A stretch of 64,000 nt of DNA. It comes from Thecaphora thlaspeos. Its lineage: Eukaryota > Basidiomycota > Ustilaginomycetes > Urocystidales > Glomosporiaceae. Position 1 is the stretch's first letter; every line of letters starts with the position of its first letter. The position numbers and the translations under genes were made by a program. Location: contig UWYS01000004.1 of the NCBI GenBank assembly GCA_900291925.1, positions 806,001-870,000 on the forward strand. Reading direction: 5' to 3'. Below, piece after piece: positions 56,468-64,000 of this stretch. Below the pieces are notes generated by a model that saw only the letters and a list, made by a program, of their open reading frames with translations, was not told the DNA's origin and ran no database searches.

Positions 56468-57762
56468 ATGTCACACGACGGTCGCCTCACCGCCTCGCAC
56501 GTCCGCCAATTCCACAAAGACGGCTACCTTGTCCTTCCTGACTTTTTCGATGCAACCCCTTTGCTCGAGCATGCGAAACACGTCGTCTCCTCCTTCGATC
56601 CGACCGGCCATCCACTGGCCAAATTCAGCACGGGCAGAGACTCGGACTTGTCCGATGCAGATGAGTACGTCGGTGATCGTTACTTTCTCGAGAGCGGTGC
56701 GTTTGTTCGGTACTTTCTCGAAGAAGGCGCCATCTCGTCTGTAGATGGTTCCCTAACCGTGCCAAAGGACAGGGCGGTCAATAAGGTAGGACATAACCTA
56801 CACAGTCTCGATCCCGTCTTTCGAGAGTTTTCTTTTGCCGAAAATGTAAAGAATGTGGCAAGGAGTTTAAACGTTCATAAGGATCCCAAGGTGTTGCAGG
56901 TAGGTGTCGCGACTCGCTGGTCGTTGCGACGACGTCGACATTCCTTCCTGACGCTTCCCCCCTCCCCCTTCTCTGAACCCTCTCACCATCTTTGTCCACG
57001 CCGATTAGTCGATGATCATCTGCAAACAGCCGGAGATCGGCGGCGCCGTCCCGGCCCACAACGACTCTACCTTCCTCTACACGGACCCGCCGAGCGCGAC
57101 GGGACTCTGGTTCGCGCTGGAAGACTGTACGAAGACGAACGGCTGTCTATCCTTCCTTCCGGGATCGCATCGTTGGCCAAAGGGCGAGCAGGGTCCAGCG
57201 GGACATTCCAGACCCAGCGACGACCTGTCGGACGAGCTCGGTCAGCCGAGAGGTGTGAACAAGAGGTTCGTCCGAAACGAACCAAACGACCCGGACAAGG
57301 GGACCGGCTTCGAGACTTTGGCAACGGACGAAGAGGCAAAGTGGCAAGACGCTCACGCTAGGGTCGAGGAATGTTCAGCAGGTACGTAGTCTTCGCTGCC
57401 TCCCTCACACTGCCTCTCTCCATCGACGTTTTTCCGAGACAAGAGCGCTGACCAGGAACCAACATCTCCACGCTCCAATGACAGGCACCCTCGTCCTTAT
57501 CCACGGCTCGGTGCTGCACAAATCGGAAAAGAACCTCTCGCAAAAGTCCAGATACATCTACACGTACCACATGATCGAAGGCGATGCCGAACTGGCCAAG
57601 TACGACGAAAAAAACTGGTGCGTTTCCCCTCCTCCCCGGCCCCCTTTCCGCTCGCCTCACCTTTCTTGCGTTGGACCGAGGATTGACCGTATCGCTGCGC
57701 TACCTGATGACAGGCTTCAACCGACGGACGAGACGCCGTTCCCCAGCCTGTACGACGCTTGA
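56468..57762 (+). CDS. Phytanoyl-CoA dioxygenase family protein (PHYHD1-like)
   Basis: Four exons: 56468-56899, 57009-57381, 57485-57617 and 57714-57762; about 328 aa. The start follows CACC. The N-terminal half reads [20 protein letters not shown] and [24 protein letters not shown]. The double-stranded beta-helix core has the iron ligands: HxD in [14 protein letters not shown] and the distal His in [18 protein letters not shown], with the 2-oxoglutarate-contacting Arg in [12 protein letters not shown]. Human PHYHD1 is a close-looking relative. Family members are Fe(II)/2-oxoglutarate-dependent oxygenases; the substrate is unknown. It converges on the PLP-rhodanese gene with 222 bp between stops. 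Confidence 0.92.
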
Positions 57763-57984
57763 GGGATGGATCTCGCCCTTTGCTAGGAGCGAACGTGAAC
57801 AGATCCTGAGATTCGAGACGGGAACCGGACAACTAAGGGAAACCTCTCGACAAGTGGTATGAATACAAAGAACAGAACAATCTTGTACAAGCAAAGGAAC
57901 CAGAATCGCCGAGATGGAAACCGAGACCGAGGTGATAAAAAACGTGCGATGCGCTTCCTCCAACGTTTAATGATCCAGATCAAA

Positions 57985-60363
57985 TCAAGCGGCGCCCGAG
58001 ACGAGCGGGACGCCGTGCTCCTTGAGCGCGTTGAGGCCGCTCTCTACGGAAAAGGCCTTTACGCCCGCCTTGCGCAGCACGCTACAGGCGAGTCTGGCCG
58101 TCTCGCCATCGTAGTCGATGATGAGAGCCTCTCGACCGTTCTGCTTGAGGCAGGCGATGAGCTCGTCGATCGGCAGCTTGGTAAGTTCGGCGACGCCGTT
58201 CTGCGGACAGCGATGTTGCACCTCCTTGAGTTCGGTGAGGAAGCGAGCGTTGAGTTCGGTCCATTGCGTCGCGAGCAGCGCCGCGTCCTGGTATGGGTTG
58301 GGATCGTCCTCGCGCAGACTCGAGAGCGGGACGTGGCAGGAGCGGTCGAGGCGTTCGGTCGCGATGTCGGTGCGAGATCGTAGGTCGATCACTGCCGGTC
58401 GTAGTAGACCCGGGGAGAGAGGACTGTCTGCCTCTAGAGAAGAGGTCGGCGAGGAGGAGAGCGAAGAGAGCCGACGTCGTTGCCAATCATGACGAGCGGG
58501 AAGCGCGGGTACACGAGCATCGTCATGGCCGCGGCGTAGTCAAGGATCCAGCTGGTGCTGTAGCTATACTGATCCACCGAGAAGAGGTGCTCGTTGACGA
58601 TCGGCTTGAAGAGGGCGGCGTCGCACTTGTCGAAATACTCGTCGACATACTGGAAGGGCAGGTCACAGCAGAGGAAGACGCACTCGATCGGCTTGCCGTC
58701 CTTCTGCTGGCGGAGCGAGGCGAGCGTGCCGTCGCGTTTCTTTCGCTCGAGGACCTGGTAGAGTCCCTGGAGCGAGAAGCCGGAGCTGGGACCGCAGACG
58801 ATGCCCCATCGGCACATCTCCATCGATAATATGTACGACGTGGTGCTGTTGACGTCTTGCACTTCGTCGACGAAGTCCTTCCACGGAAAGTCGACCGGCT
58901 CGAGGAGCTCTCTGGGGCGAGGACCGGGGACCTTGTCGCCAGGTGCGACGCAGACGCCGACGCAGTGCATGTCCGGGCGAGACACCTTCAAGGATCGCGA
59001 CGTGCCCGTGATCGTGCCGCCGGTTCCCATGCCTGCCGCAAAGACGTTGATCTCGGGCAGTTGCTGGAGGAGCTGCTTGCCGGTCCAGCGCTCGTGGGCA
59101 ACCCAATTATAGTCGTTTTCGTACTGATTGCAGTTCAGGACCCCTTCCTCTTTCCCCTCTGCGGCGGCCTTGGCGATGCCGCCCATGGGATCCTGTGGCG
59201 GGCTCTGTGAGGGACCACCGAAGAGCGAAAGCTCGATGCCGAAAAAGCGCACAAGCTTCGTCTTTGTCGGGGAGATTTTGTTGGACATGAGGGCTTTTGT
59301 CGAGACGCCGTTCTGGCGGGCGATCATGGCCATCGACGTGACAGTCGAGCCGCTGGAGAATTCGACGACCGTCTTGATATTTTGCGAGGCCTTCGGAGCG
59401 CTGTCACCGAGCGAGACGACACCGCCGGCTTCGAGCATGCTGAGTGCTGCGTGTGCGGTGCGACGACGGCGACGATGGCGACGACGAGAGGGGCGAGGGA
59501 GGGGTCAGCATGACGGGACGATTGGGTAGGGGGTAGGCTGAATCGGGCGATCGGGAAGTTGAAAAAGGCGGGAGAGTGGGCCCGCGGCACAAACAATCAC
59601 GCCATCGAGGCAGGAGATTGCGCAGCGCAGCGGCTGGCTGCAAGACGCGCCAAGATCGCGGGGATCGGGCGGGCTCCAAGGGGTGCTACCGTCTCTGGCG
59701 CCCACTGGCCGCCGCTCAATGCTAGAGCACGCGATATCAGTGCCCGCCACACGGCCCCTGCTAGCGCCCCTATGATAACGCCTTGGCCCTCCTGCTCCAG
59801 CATGGCCCGAAAGGGGCCTCGACCTTCCGCTCAGCCCTTATGTATAGCCCTGAACGACAGCTAGACGCCGAACAGGGTCCTTGCAGATCCTCGAGAAGCA
59901 TTGCTCGCCGAGCTGTCTGTCCCTTTGTTTGTTGCCACCATACATGTTCCCCCGCCCGCCTTGATGAGGGGCGGTCTAAGGTCGCTCATCCTGTCCCCCA
60001 CCTCCTTCCCTTCGTACCATCACCTCCTCCGTCCCCCAGCGGGATCCCGTCATCGGTGGGCATTTGTCCCTCCCCGAAAGCCGTGCAACCTTTGCACTCA
60101 TCGACGATTCCATCCACCCCGCCAGCTTAACGGAGGAGCCACATCGACGACAGCATCGACATTCCATCCCGGACGAAGGACTCACCCGGAAAGCTCTTGA
60201 TATTGATGGCAGGGAGGGCGGTGAGCATCTTGGCGTAGATGCGGACATTGTTGTCGTAATACGGGTTGAGCTCCCTCGGCAGCTCGACGAGCAGCAGGAG
60301 CGGGTTGCGGTCCGGGTCGAAGTAGTCACGGAGGGCGTTGGGACCTGAGAAGACGTTCGTCAT
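57985..60363 (-). CDS. PLP-dependent cysteine-synthase-like enzyme fused to a rhodanese-like domain
   Basis: Exons 60363-60186, 59446-58513 and 58423-57985; about 516 aa. Exon 1 holds GPNALRDYFDPDRNPLLLL and the PLP-binding Lys56 (AINIKSFPALSML after splicing). A long 739-bp intron follows. Exon 2 has VVEFSSGSTVTSMAMIARQNG, AAGMGTGGTITGTSRSLK (phosphate-binding Gly loop) and CGPSSGFSLQGL. Exon 3 begins the rhodanese-like part with VIDLRSRTDIATERLDRSCH and PLSSL. Its active-site loop reads IIDYDGETARLA, with no Cys at the place where rhodaneses carry it. The donor of the last intron (GTACCC, 58512) was chosen because it alone keeps frame; this junction is tentative. Substrate unknown; a beta-replacement reaction on a sulfur amino acid is an inference. 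Confidence 0.85.
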
Positions 60364-61086
60364 GGTGTCTAGGGCTGGCTGTGGTCTTCTCGGAGAACGT
60401 TATGGGATGTGAGATGGAGCAGCGGAGGTGAAGCTGTGGAGGAAAGCGGTCGGTCGAAGGACGATGGAGCGTGGGTGGCGGTCTAAGTCAATTGTCGAGG
60501 GCGAGGTGGGCAAACGTTGTGAGGTATGTGGCGAAAGAAGGGATTCGGTAGTGATAGACGTAACGTCGTCGTCGAGAGGTTGAGATTTGCTCGATTGCTG
60601 ATGCTACGACAGAGTCCAAAGGGGAAAGGGGTCGGTCGTCTGCGCCACCACAGGGGTACAGTAGGCGCGATCCATCTCTGCCATCTCACCTTTGCCGACG
60701 CAGCGGCCAGGCACGGTGCAGCAAAACTTGTGCCGCCCTCTTGCCGCTGCGCGGCTGTTGGACGTTGGGCTGATGGGAGTACGTCCCCGGGCCCGCCCCC
60801 CAGGCAACGTGGAGAGGTGCGGTGATCGAAATGGCTTTTCCTGAGCACGCCCTTGCGGACCCGTGCCAGCGACGCGGCTTTTCTGTTCCAGTGAGGCACC
60901 CCTGTGGATAGACCGCGCTACCTCTCCATTCAGCACCCCCACCATGACCCAGCGACCTAAGTTGGCTTGTACAGTACATACGGTATACACTCTGGAATCA
61001 ATTACACTCGACTTCATGACAGCCTCGAACAGTAGGCATTTGACATATCATGACCTTTTTGACCAGAGGCATAGTCACGCGCGCTT
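60364..61086. other. Intergenic region upstream of the PLP-rhodanese gene
   Basis: 723 bp: promoter of the PLP gene on one side and the 3' flank of the reductase gene on the other. No gene or repeat seen. Confidence 0.6.
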
Positions 61087-62520
61087 CTACTGCAAACCGC
61101 TCGACCACGACCACTCCCTGACGCCCCTCTGCTTGAACAGCTCCCTCACCTCTTGCCCAGCGGTGACCTGCTTCCTGTACGCCTCGGTGCGTTCCGCCTT
61201 TTCCTCGTCGCCCAGTCTGCACAGCAGCTCTCCCTCCTCCTCGCCGTCTGACCGGGCGCAGAGGGTGCGGTAGGCCTCGACGATCGAGTGAACCTGATCC
61301 GGATTGCTGAGTCCTACCAGCGTACGCAGCTGCGGACGCCTCTCCCGCTCGCTGATCGCGCTGCCGCTGACGAGCTCCGAGCCTCTCAGACCGTAGAGGA
61401 GCGCCGTGCTCGCCAGGCTTTCGCCGCGCTCCTTCAACATCGCGCTCGCATCTCGACAGGCCTGCTTGAGCTCTTCGCTGGCCGGGTGCCACGCTGGCGG
61501 CGGGCCGTCGACGAGCATACCCATGCTGAACGGAGATCCGTTGAGAAGGATGGGGGCCCTCCACGCATCCACCTCGACGCCGGCAGGGCGCGCTGCGAAG
61601 AGCCGACGCCAGCCGACCAGGACGTCGGAATGCAGGCAGTGGTTCGAGTAGCTCAGGATCACGTCGAGCGGGCGGTAGGGCGCCGAGGTGGCCACCAGCC
61701 GCGAAAGGCGCAGCAGTACGGGCAAGGGATAGCCCGAGATGCCGACGCGCTTAACGATCCCTTCGTTCTTCAGCCTGAACAGCGTCCGCACCGCCTCGAG
61801 GATCCTTTCGTCGCCCTCTCCGTGGACCTTGCTCGCTGCCCTGGCGGTAGGTGCCAGTCCGAGCGACTCGAGCGTCTCGTCCACCGAGGCGCCCTTGCCT
61901 TCGACCAGACCAGAGACGATCCCAGCCTCCCATCCCGCCTCGTTGCTCCCGCCCACCTGTTCCGCCACAAACTCGACATCGTGCATCAACGCGACATCGA
62001 GGTACCCGCATCCGATGCGCGTGCAGCTCGCTCGAACCGATGCGTCGACCTTGGCGGCAGAGTAGTCGAAGTGCTGCCTCTCCGGTCCGTACCGTCCGCA
62101 CTTTGTCGTGATAAAGTAGCTCTCGCGCGGGAATTCGGGCCGCAGCCTCTCAAGGATGTTGCCCAGGATGAACTCCGACGGGAAGTAGTAGGGAGAGGTG
62201 TCGAAGGCGTTGATGCCATACCGCATCGCTAGGCGCACCGTGCGGAGGGGGAGGTCGGACGAAAGCGTGGCAGGGGTGCTGTACATCCCCTGTCCGAAGA
62301 CGCCGCAGCCAAAGACGAGCGGCGAGGCGTGCAGGTCAAAGTCGCGGCGATCATTGCCGTTGTCGTCGGCATTGCGGTCGATCTTGACATGGTCGTCGAC
62401 GAGGGGAGAGCTGCGCCAAGGTGCGAGACCGTCGCGAGGCTGGTCGTCGGGAAGGCTGTCGAGCGATGGCTGCGTGGGGAAGTCGTTGGGCGAAGGGTCT
62501 TGCGCTGGGTAGAGTGGCAT
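61087..62520 (-). CDS. Ara2-like aldo-keto reductase (D-arabinose 1-dehydrogenase type)
   Basis: Single exon, 477 aa, from the ATG at 62520; further upstream the frame has only a TTG. LVFGCGVFGQGMY opens the barrel; AMRYGINAFDTSPYYFPSEFILG has the catalytic Asp/Tyr region; ESYFITTKCGRYG has the Lys; YLDVALMHDVEFV carries the His. RVGISGYPLPVLLRL and NHCLHSDVL follow in family order. The C-terminus is extended by an EAYRTLCARSDGEEEG helix. Yeast Ara2 oxidises D-arabinose in erythroascorbate synthesis; plant L-galactose dehydrogenase is related. The sugar substrate here cannot be read from sequence. Confidence 0.9.
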   Translation of the reverse strand: MPLYPAQDPSPNDFPTQPSLDSLPDDQPRDGLAPWRSSPLVDDHVKIDRNADDNGNDRRDFDLHASPLVFGCGVFGQGMYSTPATLSSDLPLRTVRLAMRYGINAFDTSPYYFPSEFILGNILERLRPEFPRESYFITTKCGRYGPERQHFDYSAAKVDASVRASCTRIGCGYLDVALMHDVEFVAEQVGGSNEAGWEAGIVSGLVEGKGASVDETLESLGLAPTARAASKVHGEGDERILEAVRTLFRLKNEGIVKRVGISGYPLPVLLRLSRLVATSAPYRPLDVILSYSNHCLHSDVLVGWRRLFAARPAGVEVDAWRAPILLNGSPFSMGMLVDGPPPAWHPASEELKQACRDASAMLKERGESLASTALLYGLRGSELVSGSAISERERRPQLRTLVGLSNPDQVHSIVEAYRTLCARSDGEEEGELLCRLGDEEKAERTEAYRKQVTAGQEVRELFKQRGVREWSWSSGLQ

Positions 62521-62998
62521 CGTTCCGTACGTCGAGGGTATGAGTGGTTGTAGAAGGGGCGACAGATGACGGCGAGGGGACGTGGGGCTGCTGGACTGTC
62601 CACTACACTCTGTGACGGTGGGAATGCGAGGCAAGGACAAGAGTTGGCCGATTGGCCGCGGCGAGGGACGAGCAAGCGCGATCGGGCTTCGCCCTTTCTT
62701 CTCGCAAGACCCTGACTTGGCCCCTCATCGTTCCGCGCAACAGCACGAAAAGAGGTGAAGGTTGCAGCTCCGCTCGCCGTGGGGCGTCGCCATGGGCATG
62801 GGGGACATAATAGTCCGGCGGGCGCGCACAGTGTCGCAACAAACGCCATCACACACGGCGACAGAAGCAGCAGCAGCGGCGGCGGCATCAAAACATCCAT
62901 GTCAGGCCATCTTTATTAAACTATCTCTTCATTTTAAATGATTCAACGTCAAGCTCAAGCAGGGCTTCTGAGCCGCCCGCGAGGATGCTACGGTCCCT
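62521..62998. other. Intergenic region, CNNM-like gene to reductase gene
   Basis: 478 bp with the promoter of the reductase gene and the 3' flank of the CNNM-like gene; both genes point left. No feature seen. Confidence 0.6.
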
Positions 62999-64000
62999 TT
63001 AGTCATCGTCCTTCTTCTCAGTTTCGCCGGCCATTGTGTCGCTGGACTTCTTCCCCCTGACCTCCTCGGCTTCCGCTTCGTCTCTCGAGTCGACGACGGG
63101 TGTAGAGGGCGCCGTGGCTGGCTCGTCCTGGTGGGCCAGCAGGCTGCCCTGACGGCTAGCGCTGACATCGCGGCTCATCCTTCTCGCCCGGTGCGGGGGC
63201 GCGGCGACCCCCGCGACGATAGGCGAGCTTTTAAAGACCTTGCCGCGAGTCTGGCCCGACGGTGTTGCACTCCGACTGCGCTCCTGTCCGTCCAGAGTAA
63301 TGCCACGGCCTCGGAGAAGCGTTTCGCTGACGATGGCTGTCGCGGGCGGTCCGCCCGGCGGCTGATGTCGAATGATGACGGGCTTGCCAGTGCGAGGCAC
63401 GCCTCCGACTTCAGTATCTCTGCGGATGACGGCCGAGGCAGATGACGGTCGAGCGGGAGGCTGCCCGTCGGTCGACATCGTAAAGGGTTCATCCAAAAAC
63501 GTGCGCACCCTAGTAACGGGGGCGGCGGCAGCAGTTTCGACCTTGGCGTCAGGAGGGACACCGGCCGCGATTGGGATATCCTCGGCGGCAGAGTCCCGCT
63601 GCACGTCGTCGAAATATGAGGGAGAGTCGCGGGTGCTATTGCTGCGCGTGATCTTAAAGCGTTGCAGCACACCGCCAGAGGGTCTCGGTACCGGGCTGCG
63701 GATCGACGGCGTGGGCAGGACAAAGTCGTCCTTCTTGACCTTCTCAGCCGTGGCCGCCGAAGTCTCCGAGGGCTTGTGGTCCGGGCTCGGCGGGGGGCTG
63801 AGCTTGGCAAAGTTATGCTCGACCTCGGAGTCGTACTCATCTAGAATCTCCTCGCCGATGAGCTCCTCCAAGACGTCCTCGAGTGTGATGATGCCGATAG
63901 GCACATCGCGTTGCGCCATCTCGGTGGCGACCTGGCTGACGTCGATCGATCCGTCGGCGAGCTCTGGTGCGATCTCTTCCTCGGCGTCGCGGTGGAGCGC
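62999..64000 (-). CDS. CNNM/Mam3-type CBS-domain membrane protein, C-terminal part (cut by window edge)
   Basis: The frame stays open from the right edge to a stop at 62999; 333 residues are seen. It starts in the second CBS repeat, with AQRDVPIGIITLEDVLEELIGEEILDEYD, a block characteristic of DUF21/CBS proteins of the CorC-CNNM-Mam3 family. The rest is a long disordered cytosolic tail rich in Ser, Pro and Ala, ending in EKKDDD. Fungal members (yeast Mam3) sit in the vacuolar membrane and affect manganese or other divalent-metal balance. The DUF21 membrane region lies outside the window. Confidence 0.9.
   Translation of the reverse strand, partial: ALHRDAEEEIAPELADGSIDVSQVATEMAQRDVPIGIITLEDVLEELIGEEILDEYDSEVEHNFAKLSPPPSPDHKPSETSAATAEKVKKDDFVLPTPSIRSPVPRPSGGVLQRFKITRSNSTRDSPSYFDDVQRDSAAEDIPIAAGVPPDAKVETAAAAPVTRVRTFLDEPFTMSTDGQPPARPSSASAVIRRDTEVGGVPRTGKPVIIRHQPPGGPPATAIVSETLLRGRGITLDGQERSRSATPSGQTRGKVFKSSPIVAGVAAPPHRARRMSRDVSASRQGSLLAHQDEPATAPSTPVVDSRDEAEAEEVRGKKSSDTMAGETEKKDDD

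Noticed and set aside
59920..59928. Single exact PRE match on the minus strand
   Set aside because: One match in the window is near chance expectation, and it lies inside an intron of a metabolic gene.
56468..62520. Dioxygenase, PLP-rhodanese and reductase genes as a biosynthetic cluster
   Set aside because: No backbone enzyme, transporter or regulator is present and the enzymes look like separately conserved metabolic genes; adjacency alone is weak.
1..64000. CRISPR arrays, bacterial-type operons, rRNA genes
   Set aside because: None seen; gene structure is eukaryotic throughout.

Overview
The window reads as nuclear DNA of a GC-rich basidiomycete fungus, most likely a smut-type yeast (Ustilaginomycotina). 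Evidence: dense eukaryotic genes on both strands; few short introns per gene with GTGAGT/GTAAGT donors and CAG/TAG acceptors; long Ser/Pro/Gln-rich regulatory tails; and two perfect tandem copies of the smut pheromone-response element upstream of an HMG-box gene. I resolved 20 intact protein genes, one gene cut by the right edge, one broken transposon, and a dispersed repeat present twice.

Layout. 0-8.6 kb: a Pho80-type cyclin, then a 2.8 kb gene-free stretch (dispersed-repeat copy A and the tandem pheromone-response elements) leading to an HMG-box regulator. 9.4-19 kb: an aconitase fused to a mitochondrial ribosomal protein (mL40-like), the spliceosome-disassembly factor Cwf19, and a ZIP zinc transporter with repeated Cys/His modules. 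19-38 kb: a gene-dense housekeeping block with M13 metallopeptidase, NSRP1-like splicing regulator, Vps55, Not4 ubiquitin ligase, SRP54, an armadillo-repeat SmgGDS/Rid1-like protein, a Lys-rich membrane protein of unknown function, and a 65-residue small protein behind a TATA box. 39-46 kb: an accessory stretch with an internally deleted Tc1/mariner-pogo element, a mucin-like single-pass membrane protein, and 2.9 kb without a gene that carries repeat copy B. 46-56 kb: a group III (Nik1/Os-1) hybrid histidine kinase and an NDR/Cbk1-type kinase. 56-64 kb: a phytanoyl-CoA-dioxygenase-like enzyme, a PLP enzyme fused to a rhodanese-like domain, an Ara2-like aldo-keto reductase, and the C-terminal end of a CNNM/Mam3 CBS-domain membrane protein.

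There is no sign of one biosynthetic cluster; most genes are core functions: mRNA fate (Cwf19, NSRP1, Not4), secretion and sorting (SRP54, Vps55), signalling (histidine kinase, NDR kinase, Pho80-type cyclin, HMG regulator), and metal or mitochondrial metabolism (ZIP, CNNM, aconitase-mL40). The most unusual items are the aconitase-mL40 fusion, the tandem pheromone elements before the HMG gene, the PLP-rhodanese fusion that lacks the active-site Cys, and the precisely bounded deleted pogo element. All gene models, splice sites and family assignments were made by eye, without database searches.
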